From NCBI GenBank assembly GCA_963575745.1, contig CAUYUJ010018735.1:62001-126000 (forward strand): DNA of 64,000 nt, in the 5' to 3' direction. This document shows, in pieces, positions 49,404 through 60,490 of the stretch (the first letter of the stretch is position 1; every line of letters starts with the position of its first letter). The position numbers were made by a program, and so were the translations under genes. The DNA comes from Prorocentrum cordatum (taxonomy: Eukaryota; Sar; Dinophyceae; Prorocentrales; Prorocentraceae). The notes under the pieces are model-generated. The model saw only the letters and a list, made by a program, of their open reading frames with translations, did not search any database and was not told the DNA's origin.

Positions 49404-49456
49404 TTCGCCACGACTTTCGCCCAACATCTGCCTGTAGGGGGACACGCCCGACCTAA
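49404..49456 (+). mobile_element. Tir1 element, right half
   Basis: GACTTTCGCCCAACATCTGC then CTGTAGGGGGACACGCCCGA and CCTAA. A CCCGCACAGGAGGGGG block 50 bp upstream may be left-end remnant. Confidence 0.7.
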
Positions 49457-49487
49457 CCCAAGACGGCCCAACATGCCCCCAAAGATC

Positions 49488-49674
49488 AGGCGATCGCAAA
49501 CATGGATCAAGGGGGCGTGGATTAGCGACGGGTCCGGTTTCCATGGGAAGGCGCGGATTTCCGCCGTCGAACGAGTCGGCACCAACCGCATTGTGGGGAG
49601 GCCGCCTCCCCCGATCCATGGATTTGTGGAACGCGCGCCAAGTCCAGGGATCGCTAATCCATGTTTGCGCGCCC
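49488..49674 (+). mobile_element. Tir5 element, complete copy
   Basis: AGGCGATCGCAAACATGGAT, GGGGCGTGGATTAGCGACGG, GGTTTCCATGGGAAGGCGCG, GATCCATGGATTTGTGGAAC, GATCGCTAATCCATGTTTGC. The longest and best-kept Tir5, about 187 bp. Confidence 0.85.
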
Positions 49675-49679
49675 CCGGC

Positions 49680-49870
49680 AAGTGGGCCCGAAAGTCAGCA
49701 CAGGGTGGCCTCAAGGGGGCCCAAGAGGCTCGCAAGGCGTCTCCGAGGAGGCCCCACGAGGGGCCCAAGAGATGGGATGTGTTAAGGTCTTCGCCCCAAG
49801 AGGATCCCCGAGTGCCAGCAGGCCCCCCCAAAGCCCCCAAGAAAGCCCAGAAGGCCGCCAGGAGCGTGCT
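49680..49870 (-). repeat. G-rich CTTGGGGCC repeat, reverse
   Basis: CCCAAGAGGCTCGCAAGG-type units, the reverse sense of 16205-16500. Confidence 0.6.
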
Positions 49871-49912
49871 CCTTTTTTTATTGCTTGGGGCATAATTGGC
49901 ATTACCCCCCCT

Positions 49913-49985
49913 GTAACGTAACGGCCCTCCCCCCACCCAGTGCGCTCCGGGCACTGCCGCCGCGGGGGGGAGGCGTTACATTATA
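49913..49985. repeat. Short inverted repeat
   Basis: TGTAACGTAACGGCCCTCCC pairs imperfectly with GGGGAGGCGTTACATTATA. Function unknown. Confidence 0.5.
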
Positions 49986-50624
49986 CCCCCCCCTGGCCCC
50001 TCCCCCCCCCCCTATAGTGCCCATTATCGCCGAAAATAAAGAATCGCGCTCCAGGCAGACCAGCAGAAGCTTCAATAAACCCCCAGGAATCACCCCAGGT
50101 TCCAGCGAAGCCGCGGCTGCCTTCGGGGCTACCCAGCAGGGGGGCCTCTGGGAGCAAACTGGCACACACTGAGAGAACGCCACAAAGCAGGACGGCCTGG
50201 GAAGATCGGGTTGACCCAAAAGGGGGTCCAGCGACAAGGGGGTGGGGCAATAGATCTGGTGCAATGGATTTGCGGGGTTGCAGCAAATTTGGGGCGTGCA
50301 TTACATTCTGGGGCGCAAATGTATTCAATGCAATACATCCGCGTGCAATAGAATACAATGCAATACAATTCTCTGGCGCAAGACATTTGCTATACAATTG
50401 CCCCAATTCTATTGCACCGCCCCTATCCAGCTGGACCCACAGAAGAGCCGATACTGAAACTCGCTCTCGGCTACATGGCGTTGGCGAGCAATCTCATGCC
50501 GAGTACTTCCTTGCGAACGCAGCTGCACCCTGCGCCCGCACAGCCCGAGCGGCACTGCAGGACACGGATGGGAGTGTGCACAAGCGGCTGATTGGAGGCT
50601 GGAACCACCCCGTGAGCACCGAGG

Positions 50625-50752
50625 GCCCCGATAGACCATCAGGAAGGGGCCCGATAGATCACCCCGCCCAGGAACGTACGGCTTCGCCACCAGGAGCCTA
50701 TCGCTGATCAATCGGCGATGCATCGCCTATTCAAGTTCGATGTTTCCCCACC
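50625..50752 (+). mobile_element. Fb2 fold-back element, diverged copy
   Basis: GGGCCCCGATAGACCATC at left; CTATCGCTGATCAATCGGCG, ATGCATCGCC and TTCAAGTTCGATGTTTCCCC at right. Confidence 0.55.
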
Positions 50753-50904
50753 TGAGTCCTCTCAGAAGAGGGAGGAGTGAGGCAGGGAGGAAGTGGAGAG
50801 GGAGATGACGGAGGGAACGACAACCCAGCGTGTGAACAGTGAGCGCCCCAGTTGAGGGAGGGATGCGGCGGGGATGTGTCTGTTGTCATTCGACGGTGGG
50901 CATT

Positions 50905-51090
50905 GCATACAGTGGAGACCCTTGCCAAGGAACACCCTGCTTGCCTCCAGGGTACCCTGGGTTTATTGGGTCTCCATGGTTTTGCCATGGAAAGCGCCAC
51001 GCTCCCCTGCCAAACATCAAAGGACAACCTGGGCTCTCAGACCCGGGTTTCTTGTGGAAGGTTTCTTGTGGACTGGCCTCCACTGTACGC
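50905..51090 (+). mobile_element. Tir7 element, copy 4
   Basis: GCATACAGTGGAGACCC, TGCCAAGGAACACCCTGC, CTCCAGGGTACCCTGGG, GGTTTCTTGTGGACTGGCCT then CCACTGTACGC. GTGGGCATTGCAT lies at its left edge (50896-50908) and again at 51124-51136. Confidence 0.85.
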
Positions 51091-51155
51091 GTGCTCCCTG
51101 ATGTGCTCCTCATGGCGGCGGCCGTGGGCATTGCATGCGCGTGCTCCCTGATGTT

Positions 51156-51349
51156 CGGCGGCGAGCGTAGGGGGGAAATGAGAAGGATAAGGTTTCCAGA
51201 AGGCGGCAGGACTTCTCAGAAGCCCTCGCGCTTTCTGAGGAGTTTGTTGTGTCTTCGGGGAAGGCTTAGACAACTTCTCAGCCGGCTGGGGGATTTTCCG
51301 AGCCTTCTCAGACGGCCTTCTCCTTCTGATTCCCCCTCGCTCGCCGCCG
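51156..51349 (+). mobile_element. Fb6 fold-back element
   Basis: CGGCGGCGAGCGTAGGGGGG, AAATGAGAAGGATAAGG and TTTCCAGAAGGCGGC pair with CCGAGCCTTCTCAGACGGCC, TTCTCCTTCTGATTCCCCCT and CGCTCGCCGCCG over about 50 bp. Interior TTCTCAGAAGC repeats. A related CTTCTCAGAAGCACC fragment is at 35203. Confidence 0.8.
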
Positions 51350-51544
51350 AGATGTGCTCCTAAGGGTGGCTGTGTGTGGTTGGCCCCCGTGAGCGCACCT
51401 CCCGTGAAGAAGCTCCAGGGAGTGCAGGGATACCAGACGGCCTCAGAAGCTCCGTGCGAGGGCGGCAGCCTCACCCCACAGCGGCACCCCTTGGGAGCGT
51501 GGCAAGGGCAGGGCGGTGCTTGGACGAGGGAGGGAGCAGGGAGC

Positions 51545-51949
51545 AGACCCGCTCCCCCCTCGCGCAGTGACAAAATCACCGTGGGAGGCTTGTCTATGTC
51601 TTCGGCCTCTGGGGGCCCTTCGCGGGCTGCGGGACCGTCAAAGGACGGACGACTCGGGAGGAAACACCCGTCCCCGGGAAAGGGGCCCAGACTTCTGAGG
51701 GACACGTCATTCATGGGCAACGATGGGGGGGGATAGGCATAGGGGGGGATGCATCGACCCCCAATCGCCCATTGATCGCCGATAGGGGCTCGATAGCCCC
51801 AACCTGCCCAGGAAGGTGTGGATTGACGATCGGAGGCCTATCGCCGATCTATCGGCGATGTATCGCCGATTCCAGGTCGATGCATCCCCCCCTATGCCCC
51901 TTATCGTCGCCCCTAGTCATGAAACAATCACGACGCCGGGGGTCTGGGG
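51545..51949 (+). mobile_element. Tir4 element, split by Fb2
   Basis: Left part: CAGACCCGCTCCCCCCTCG, GTGACAAAATCACCGTGGGA, GGGACCGTCAAAGGACGGAC, CCGTCCCCGGGAAAGGGGCC, CACGTCATTCATGG. Right part: TAGTCATGAAACAATCACGA then CGCCGGGGGTCTGGG. Fb2 (51715-51913) sits in the right terminal repeat. Without it the copy is about 205 bp. Confidence 0.8.
51715..51913 (+). mobile_element. Fb2 fold-back element, copy 2 (nested in Tir4)
   Basis: GGGCAACGATGGGGGGGATA, GGCATAGGGGGGGATGCATC, ATTGATCGCCGATAGG pair with CCTATCGCCGATCTATCGGC, GGTCGATGCATCCCCCCCTA and TGCCCCTTATCGTCGCCCC. Arms of about 75 bp, nearly perfect outermost. Confidence 0.85.
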
Positions 51950-52860
51950 ACGGGCGCTGGGAGAAGGGGAGCGGGAGCTTCGTGTTCCCACGCCTGACTC
52001 TGCACGCCTCCTTCGTGTCCCCTGCGCGGCCGGCCAGGGAAGGAGAGGGCAGTCCTTCTTTTTCTTTCTACCGGCTGCGTGGGATCGCTCGTCCTCGTTC
52101 TCCTTCTCCTGGAGACCGTTTTTCTTAGGGTCTGGCGATAAACGGGGTTATCGGGCTTGTCCCCCCCCCTCCCCTTTGCCGGTTGTGCAGGTCGGGGGGG
52201 GGGGGGCGCGGGCACATGTAGCGCGAAGGGTAGGTTATCGGCTGGCACCCTCCTCCCCCCCCCCGCCCGGGATAGCCCGGGTCATCGCCGATTCAACAAG
52301 AACGGTCTCTTGTCTGTCTTGGGTACCAGCCTCCCGTGTGTTTCTGCGCCTCTCTCCCCCGACCGTGCCGCTAGTTCGCCCGATCGGTGCCATGCGCCCT
52401 CATACTCGTTCGTTGCACCATCCTGGTCGCCCGTTTCCTGTCCGAGGAGGAGATGGGCCCAGCGCCAGTTCTGAGCAATGCAAAGCAGTGCGCTGCAAAG
52501 CATCGCATGACATTGATCTGCTGTGCTTGCCAGTGGCTGTCACTGCCACACCAGCGCTTGGCAATGCCACTGCTTGGCGCTGCGTTGCGTGGCTTTGCTC
52601 TGCATGACTTCGCGTTGCTTTGCTTTGCTTGGTATCAACTCGCAGTGCTTGTCATCGTTTTGCCTCGCTCTGTTTGGCATTGCCTGGCGTCGGTCGGCAT
52701 TGCTTGGGAGGGTGCGCCGCGGTATGTTCCAGGGGGGGGGGGGGGTCCGGGACGAAAATGGGACGACTTACAGCCAACTGGGAAGGATTCCAGAACTTTC
52801 GGCCCCGATCCCAACCAACTGGGACCAATGACAACAATTGTTCAAGCTTTTTTTCAAATT
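51950..52860. other. No gene recognised; short GCATTGC-type run
   Basis: GC-rich sequence followed by a loose GCATTGCTTGGC-type run at about 52470-52700, the opposite sense of the 3405-4190 array. No protein homology seen. Confidence 0.45.
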
Positions 52861-53570
52861 GTTTGGAAGCTCTCTTCGAGGTTCCTCCTTGGAGGTTCCA
52901 CAGGGGCTCCTTGGAAGCTCCATCTACTAGAGGCTCCTTAGAGGCTCCTTCGAGGTTTCCTTGGAGGCTCCTAGGAGGTTTCCTCAGAGTCTTCTTAGAG
53001 GCTCCGTAGAGGATCCTTAGAGGCTCCATAGGGTTTTCCTGAGAGGTTTCCGTAGAGGTTTCCTTAGATCTGTTGTTGTTCGAGGTGTCCTTAGAGGTTT
53101 TCTGAGAGGTTTTCGTAGAGGTTTGCTTAGATGCTCCCTTAGAGGCTCCCGTAGAGGTTTCCGTAGAGGCTCCTCGGAGGTTTCTTAAACAGGTTGCCTG
53201 AGAGGCGCCCTAGAGGGTTCTTTAGAGGTTTCCTTCGATTTTTTCTTTGGAGGTCTCCGTAGAGGTTCCCTCTTGATATTCCTTTAGAGGCTCCCTTTGA
53301 GGTTTCCTTCGAGGCTCCCTAGAGGTTTCCTTCGAGGTTTCCTCAGAGGCTCCCTTAGAGGTTTCCCGAAAGGCTACCTTAGAGGTTTCCTTAGAGGTTG
53401 CCTTATGGGCTCCTTAGAGGTTTCTTGAGGTTTCCTTAGAGGCTCTCTTAAAGGGGTCCTTAGATCCCTTGGAGGTTCCCTTGGAAGTGTTCGTGCGGTT
53501 CTCTTAAAGGCTCCCTGCAAGTTTCCTTAGAGGTTGCCTGGCTCCTTAGAGGTTTCCGTTTGAGGTTTCC
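52861..53570 (+). repeat. GAGGTTTCCTTA 11-12-mer array
   Basis: About 700 bp of degenerate units near GAGGTTTCCTTA and GAGGCTCCCTTA, with a TAGAGG core. Confidence 0.9.
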
Positions 53571-53695
53571 TGCGTGATGTCTGACGGATTTTTGCAGGTT
53601 TCTGTGGATGTTGGTGGATTCCGACGGATTCCTGAGGATTCTTTCGGTGTCTTTTTGATTCTTGAGGATTCCCGCATATTCTTCAGAACAAATGT

Positions 53696-53747
53696 GTTGT
53701 CGTCGTCGTCGTCGTCCTCGTCGGCGTCGTCGTCGTCATCTCGGCGG

Positions 53748-53787
<40 letters not shown>

Positions 53788-53905
53788 GGTGTCGTCGTCG
53801 TCGTTGTCGTCGTCGTCGTCGTCGTCGTCGTCGTAGTCGTCGTCGTCGTCGGCGGCGTCGGCGTCGTCGTTGTCGCTGTCTTCGTCGGCGTCGGTGTCGT
53901 TGCCA
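53696..53905 (+). repeat. CGT trinucleotide array
   Basis: About 210 bp of GTC/TCG triplets with GGC interruptions. Confidence 0.95.
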
Positions 53906-54164
53906 TGTGCCATTTGGTGCATATCGTCACGGTCTTAAGAGGTCTTGCGACCAAGTTGCGTGTGGGTGGGTGGGATGTTTGCGCGAGTAGTGGAGTGGAC
54001 AATTTCAAGCTGAGCAAATGATGATTTCACCACGTAGATTGCACCGCGTAGACTCCGCAAGTCCTTTCCATGAGTGCGAAATCCGCTGATATCCAACGGC
54101 CAAGCCTTCACGTTTCGGCGTCCCGACGGACGAAGCAGCAAGGCGCCGCCGCGCGCGCACTGGT

Positions 54165-55203
54165 CTTTCGTCATGGTGGAGCTGCCTATGGGGCCGCGAT
54201 CTTCGTGAGGGGTGCGCCATTGAGCCCACATGCAGACCCTGCCGCTGGGGCACTCGCCGGGGCCTTCGGTGGAGCTGTGGTGCCACGGTCCTGGTGAGGG
54301 GTGTACTGAAATCGGGTGCGGAGCCCACGTGCTGACCTTGCCGTTGGGGCCTTGGGTGGAGCTCCCTGCGGGGCCGCGAGCGTTCCCCGCGCCTTGGGCT
54401 TCGGGTGGAGCTCTCTATGGGGCCACGGTCCTCGTGAGGTGTGTGCCGAAAATTTAGGACGCCCGAAATGGGTACGGAAAGAATGGGTACAATGCCCAAC
54501 GACAAATGCTGTCCCAAACCAACAGCGGCCGCTGTTGGGCAGGCGGCCTTCTGTCTCGAATGGACACAGGCCGCGGCGGAGTGGACAGCGAGTCCTGTTC
54601 AAAATGAACAGGAACCGCTGTTGGGCATCGTACCCATTCTTTCCGTAACCATTCCGTTCGTGCCAAAAAATGGGTGCAGCGCCCACGTGCGGACCCCGCC
54701 GTTGGGGCCTTCGGTGGAGCTTCGTATGGGGCCGCGGTCCTCGCGAGGGGTGTGCCGGAGTGGATGCGGAGCCCGCGTGCGGACCCCGCGCCTGGGGCTC
54801 CCAGCGGAGCTCCCTACGGAGCCACGATCCTTCCGAGGGGCTTGCCGACATGGATGCGGAGCCCGCGTTCCCCATGGGGCCGCGATCGTCGCGAGGGGTG
54901 TGCCGGAATGGATGCGGAGCCCGCGTGAGGACGCTGCCGCCTGGGGACCTCGATGGAGCTCCCTAAGGGGCTGCGATCCTCGTGAGCGGTGCGCCGAAAG
55001 GGGTGTGGAGCCCGCGTGCGGACGGTGCTACTGGGGCCTTTTCGGGGGAGCTTCCCATGGGGCCACGATCTTCGCGAGAGGCACGACGAAGTGGACATGA
55101 GGGAGGGGATGAGGAGAGGGGGTGAGAGAAGGGGGGCCGCAGGGAGGAGACGCGGGGCGCTATCTTTTCAAAACGAGGACCCAACATCACAGGATGGTTC
55201 GGA
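54165..55203 (-). mobile_element. Cmp composite element, copy 4, one end only, with nested Tir2
   Basis: The start block is at the right: GCGCTATCTTTTCAAAACGA, GGACCCAACATCACAGGATG, GTTCGGA ending at 55203, preceded by diverged satellite monomers (54165-55095) with GGTGGAGCTCCCTGCGGGGC landmarks. The other end block was not found, so the left boundary is approximate. Tir2 copy 1 interrupts one monomer. Confidence 0.7.
54455..54664 (+). mobile_element. Tir2 element, complete copy 1 (nested in Cmp satellite)
   Basis: Left end GGACGCCCGAAATGGGTACG, GAAAGAATGGGTACAATGCC, CAAC; right end GTTGGGCATCGTACCCATTC, TTTCCGTAACCATTCCGTTC, GTGCC. They pair as an inverted repeat of about 45 bp. Interior has CAGCGGCCGCTGTTGGGC and CGAGTCCTGTTCAAAATGAA. 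Host monomer sequence GTGTGCCGAAAA continues as AAAAAATGGGTGC beyond the element. Confidence 0.85.
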
Positions 55204-55324
55204 GATACCTTGCGCGAGCCTGTCGTCGTCCTCCTTCCGTATCTCCGCGCGGCGATCTCAAACTCACGCCAGGCTTCCTGGAAACGGCGCCTGGGCCGAA
55301 TTCGGCGCCGAGGCGGCGGCCCCC

Positions 55325-55525
55325 ACATCTGAATTTCAGAACGGCCCAATCTGAAATTCAGACGGGGCCAATCTGAACTTCAGCAAGGGCCAATCTGAAT
55401 AGCTTCAGCGTGGAAGTATCGAGCAAAACGCCTATGGGCAGACCCCCAGGGGGGGCAATCTGAAATTCAGACAGGCCCACTCTGAATTTCAGACAGGGCC
55501 AATCTGGAAATTCAGATGTGGGACC
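55325..55525 (+). repeat. CTGAAATTCAG palindromic tandem repeat
   Basis: Six to seven units near GGCCAATCTGAAATTCAGAC, about 21-24 bp apart, with a 45 bp interruption. Each unit has a perfect CTGAAATTCAG palindrome. Confidence 0.85.
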
Positions 55526-57670
55526 GCCTTAACGCAAATCCGCCAGCGCCGTCGCCTCAGGCCCTGCGGCGCCATCCAGAAAACCCGAACATCATGCAAA
55601 CAGCAGCGCGGACGTCGCCCTGCCGAGCATCCTGCCTCTGACGAGCGCGACGCCGAGACGCTGCGCGCCCCTGGTGACTGCCGCCCCGACTGCGCGACAC
55701 TCTGGGTGACGGCGCTCTTTGATGGCGCCCGTTCGTCTCCTCAAGGCGAGGCCTTTCCCAGCAACGATTCAAACGCTTCGTGTCACCATCAGTCACCATT
55801 CAAAAAAAAGAACATCAGTTGCAAGGCCAGAGCCTCCGACGTGTAAGCCCTGCCGTAGGCACAACGTATGTTGTTGGTGTTTACTGTTTCCCAGATGGCC
55901 CTCAGAGACCAAGGCGTTCTGCACTGTTCCCTCGATGTTTTTCCTGACGAGCTCCCCAAAGGCCAAACACAACCCCGTCGCGGTTTCAAGTTACTGGCGA
56001 GGCCACCAAAGATCCGAGGAGGCGCTCTAAAAACATCTAGGATGCCCGATGACGACCGTCGCCTGCCCAAGACGCCTCCGAGCGACGCTCCCTTGAAGGC
56101 TTGAACGGTTTCCAGGATGCCGCCAATGCGACCCAACAGGCCCCCAACACGGCTCGGGACGTCCAGTGCTCGCCCCTAAAAACGGGAGACGCCACTGTGC
56201 AACCACGGTCGTTTTACAGAGCAGGCTTGGCCATTTGTAGCTTCTGAGGTTGCTCCCGAAGGGCCAAGAAATCCTGGCACCGCCTTCTTCGCGTTCCCGG
56301 CCATCCCCTGGGACGGCCCAGGATGCCCCCAGATGAGTTCCCAGTATGTAGCCAGGACAACCCGAGGGACGCCCGGCGGACATCCAAGAAGGCCCGCCCC
56401 GGGCCTCGGGCCTCGGGGCAGCCCAGCAGCCCCCGAGAGGCCCCTGAGCTGGCATGAGCACCTTCCAGAAACATCCTGGGCGGCAAAATTGAGGGCTCCC
56501 GCGGCAGACGAAGGATACCAAATCCATGTTTCAGAGGCCCAAAACAAACAAAAACGTCAGGGTGCGCCCGGAGAGCGCCCGAAGTGGTTTACGAAGCCCT
56601 GATAAGGCCCAGTACGACTCCGACAAAGGCAGCGGCGACGGCGACTTCCCCGAACGAGCGGGCGAGATGCATCGCCCAAGCCACGTCATTTCACGTCCTG
56701 CTCCCCTCGCTCCACTTCCTTCCTCCGTCTCCCTCCTGCGTCTGTCTTTCCTTCCTCGTCGTAGTGCTCCTCGTCCTCCTCCTCCTCCATCTCGTGTTCC
56801 TCCTCCTCTCTCCTCCTAGCCCATCCCCGTTTTCCTCTCTCCCCCTCGGAGCATCGACGGAACCAGCAATGACTGATCGGAACACGTGGCACGATTCCCG
56901 GCCATGTCAAGCCCAGTCACGCGTTCATTGCATATTGCAACGCACCGCGCGGGATGATTGAGCGTGGGCCCAACGCAACGTAACCGAGGCGCGGGTAACG
57001 GGATAGGCTCGCGGCGACATGCGGCACGCGTATGGGTGGCAGCGCAAGCGTTGCGAAAGATTGACAACGCACGGCCGCCACGGCCTGGGGCAGGATCGTG
57101 AACATGAGCTGGGAACAGCACCTATACGTACGAATAACAAGGGCGAATCAGACCAAGTACCCACGCATTGTGTAGGTGTCCTCCAGGAAAGCTCTAGGAC
57201 GAAGGAATCAATCGGCGCGCGTCCAAGCAAGCGACGCCCGCCGTGATCTCGCCATGCAGTGCGTTACAAAGTAAGCAGCTGGGACATTACCAAGCAACTT
57301 CACTTGAAATGTGGGGCGCGGCCTTCGCCCCGTTATACCTCGCATGCGTACGTTGGCGCATGACGTGCCAGAGGGTGCGCGCAGTTTGCAAATGACCCAG
57401 GCGCCGTTCATTTGAATCTTTCTATGTTGGGGGTGTCTGGCGGTCACAGGGCAGTCAAACTTGGACCAGAACCGAAGTGATGTGTGCCTTCTCGCTGAGG
57501 CCTTACTTGACGCTCGAAGCGGTCGCGGCGCGTCCCTTCCGGGCCCAGGGGTGGGAGGATGGGGGAGGGGGCAAGCTACCCCCACCGCCCACAAGCCGTC
57601 TCGCTCTCTCCCAATGCAGACGCCAGCCAGGTGCGCGAAGCCCGCGTGGTGCGCCGCCAATGCCAGCTGC
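55526..57670. other. Longest low-repeat stretch, no gene recognised
   Basis: About 2.1 kb without strong tandem structure except a TCC run at 56758-56820. Frames of 100-166 codons on both strands (for example minus 55789-56136, 56027-56527, 57208-57702) have mixed composition, but none shows a family I recognise and splice-restored continuity could not be established. If a second gene exists in this window, this is the likeliest place. Confidence 0.4.
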
Positions 57671-57673
57671 GCC

Positions 57674-58125
57674 GCGCGCAGCCGTTGCGCTAGGTTGGGC
57701 AATTATGTCGACCTTCCCGCCGTCCCTGTCAAAAACCCGTGAAAGTGACGGCGGGTTTAGGTTTGTTGTGTGCGCGCGTCTGCCCACGATCGCTTTGCAG
57801 TTGCTTCTTTGGCGAGCTGGCGCGCAGCTGGCAGCATGCCGCCCTCCCGCCCCGCAGTCCCTGGCAAACCGAGCTTGGTTCTTTTCTTTCGAAAGCGAGG
57901 GTGCGGCCGCGCGCAGCAGGCAATCTGCCAGCCCCACCCGCCCCCCCCTGTCCAAAACACTGCAATGTGAGCGCGGGGCGTCCACGCATGATCCAGATTT
58001 TGGTGCAAAGTCCAGTTTGTGCTGTTTTTTGCCAAGGGGTGGTGGTGGGTTGGGGTGGGGCTTTGGCCTGTGCGCAGCAAGCAAGATGCCGGCACCCCCG
58101 CCGTCCCCGTCAAACACCAATGCAA
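57674..58125 (+). repeat. Diverged 90-160 bp tandem repeat
   Basis: Four units starting GCGCAGC near 57674, 57822, 57911 and 58072, each followed by a GCAAGATGCCGGCACCCCC-like block and a CCCTGTCAAACACCAATG-like block. Spacings 148, 89 and 161 bp. Old and heavily diverged. Confidence 0.7.
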
Positions 58126-58494
58126 AGTGGTCGCAGGTCGCTCTCGCACGCTCCAGTTTGGGAGGCGAGGTGTTTTTTTGTTCTTCACTATGTGTTTATT
58201 TTCGTTACTCTTTCCAGCGGGGACGTTAAGCGGAGGGGGTGTTTGTTAACAGGGAACAACGGTAAACCCCTCCCCGAAAAAGGAAGAGGAAGCTCGCTAA
58301 ATCACTCGTTCCCAGGGGCTGCTGGGATTCCGATGATCCAGTGCGTTCCGATGTTTGCATGGCGCTGTTGTGCATCAGGAAGCCTTCAGAGGTGGGGGAG
58401 TTGAGCTGGGCGACGCGTGCGCAGCGCCCGCTCTGGCCGCCCGCCGCGGTGGACGGGCCGGACCCGCCCGCGGCGATGTCTCAGACCGAGTCAG

Positions 58495-58600
58495 ACCGTC
58501 GTCGCCGCGGTCGTCGTCGCCGCCGCCGTCGCCGTCGCCGCCGTCATCGTCGTCGCCGTCGCCGCCGTTGTCGTCGTCGCCGCCGCCGTCGTCGTCGCCG

Positions 58601-58651
<51 letters not shown>

Positions 58652-58655
58652 CGAA
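58495..58655 (+). repeat. CGT/CGC trinucleotide array
   Basis: About 160 bp of GTCGTCGCCGCC-type triplets. Confidence 0.95.
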
Positions 58656-58977
58656 TCCAGGCCGACTCGATTCCGGTTCGTGCTGGTGCAGCCCGATCCG
58701 GCGCGCGTTCCGATGGGGTCCGATCTGCCGATTCGATGCTGGCTGGTCTCGTCCTCCCTCTTCTTTCCCCCCCTGCCATCCCGCGCGCGTCCTGCCGCCA
58801 GGGGGCTCGAGGCCACCTACCTCGCCGTGCTCCTCCTCTCGGTGTGGGGGACTGCGCTCGTGTGGTGCGAGATAGGCGGCGCCCTCAGGGCCACGAGGAG
58901 GGGGACTCGGGGATCGAGGCCACGAAAAAAAACGTCGCTCGTTTGGTGCGAAGTGGGCGAAACCTTTGGGAACGAGG

Positions 58978-59030
58978 CGCAGGAGGAGGAGGAGGAGGAG
59001 GAGGAGGAGGAGGAGGAGGAGGAGGAGGAA
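58978..59030 (+). repeat. GAG trinucleotide array
   Basis: About 50 bp of pure GAG. Confidence 0.95.
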
Positions 59031-59409
59031 GTCACACAGACTTGGTGGCGTCCCAGAAGAGTCACGACGGACGTTCCTTGCGGCACTCGCATGTCGATCC
59101 GTTGGGTCGGGAGTTTTTCGCTTTACGACGTTGTGGCATTCTTGCTACCCCAAGAAGCCCCACCAAAGACATGCCTGGGAGGGGCCCGAATTGCCATGTC
59201 GAGCCCTCTGGCCAATGATGACCCCCCGAGGCAGCCAGCTCAAAAGAGGCCAGGTACGGCTCCCCAGACGCCCTTGCGAGACCTGGCGCTGAGACGTTCA
59301 ACGCTTCGGCCTCCAGCAGTTCTGTTTCCGAGTTTTTGGATTTCCGGTGGTAAGGGCCCAGAACTACGAGAACGTCGGGAGGCGGACAGATCACCATTAC
59401 CCTCGCCGT

Positions 59410-59690
59410 TATCGCCATCCTCGTGACCATCACCATCATCGTCGTCATCGTCGTCATCGTCCTCGTCCTCCTCCTCCTCCTCCTCCTCCTCATCATCATC
59501 ATCATCATTACCCTCCCTCTCCTCCTCCTCCTCCTCCTCCTCCTCCCCCTCCTCCTCCTCCTCCTCCTCCTCCTCCTCCTCCCCCTCCTCCTCCCCCTCC
59601 TCTTACCCCTCCTCCCCCTCCTCCTCGTCCCCTATCACGGCTGTCATCCTCATCCTCATCACCACGACCATCGTCATCACCACAGATGTG
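59410..59690 (+). repeat. ATC and TCC trinucleotide arrays
   Basis: CATCGT/ATC runs at both edges with a central TCC array (59515-59635). Confidence 0.9.
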
Positions 59691-60204
59691 TGCGGGGGGT
59701 GCCCTGCACTGGAGCCCGCGGCGAGGAGGCACGAGCAGCGGCCGGCACACGAGCGTCCCAATTTGGCACTGGTGCGCCCGCGCGCGGCCGATCCTCGGGC
59801 CCCCTCGCGGGCCGCCTCGGGGCATCTTGGGGCCATGCCAGGACGCACTCGCCCCGTCTTTGCGGGCGGCACTAGGCAGCAGGGCCATGCCCGGCGACAA
59901 GGCAACGGACAGCAGCAGAGGCACTCTTCTAGCTGCTTGCGTGGGAAGACCCTGTGCACTGAAGGCGCCAGAGGCCGCAGGGCGCCCTGGCACGCAGAAA
60001 CACGCAAGCGTTCTGGACAAGCCAAAGGCTGGAATGGGCACCGTCCTGGAGGTTGGAAACGGGTGCGGCAGAAAGGGGTGTGGTGCCAATCCTGGAAATG
60101 GCGATGCTATCTGCGATAGATATATAGCATCGCCAGAGCCCCCTTGACCTAACATTCACGCCACACCCTTTTGTACCATACCCCTTTTCCTACCTCCAGA
60201 GCCG

Positions 60205-60329
60205 TAGCGGAAACTCACGATGAGGGTATTTTGGCACATTCCCCCAAAGCGTGTCAGGGCCTCTTTCTGGCCTTGCAGCGTTGCCCACATCGGGGAGGAT
60301 TGGGTTCGCCGGGTCGCTGGCCAAAGTGC
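60205..60329 (+). repeat. Rep5 dispersed repeat, copy 2
   Basis: AGGGTATTTTGGCACATTCC, CAGGGCCTCTTTCTGGCCTT, GCCCACATCGGGGAGGATTG, GCTGGCCAAAGTGCC. Immediately followed by Tir1. Confidence 0.7.
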
Positions 60330-60490
60330 CAGGCCTGTCCCTCTATAGAAAGAGTATTTCAAAATAGTTTAAACAAATAGTCTGCGGACGATTTTTCGAT
60401 TACGTTCTTAACATGTTTTGAGATTTATCTTCTGGCATCTATGATTTTTTCGTCCAAGATCCCCCTGTGTGGGGGACAGGCCCGACCTGA
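60330..60490 (+). mobile_element. Tir1 element, near-complete copy
   Basis: Left end lacks TTAAGTCGG and starts CAGGCCTGTCCCTCTATAG; interior ACAAATAGTCTGCGGACGAT; right end CCCCCTGTGTGGGGGACAGG then CCCGACCTGA. Confidence 0.85.

Noticed and set aside
57208-57702. 164-codon minus-strand frame with protein-like composition
   Set aside because: No family recognised, and partly overlaps the diverged tandem repeat; frames on the other strand are equally open.
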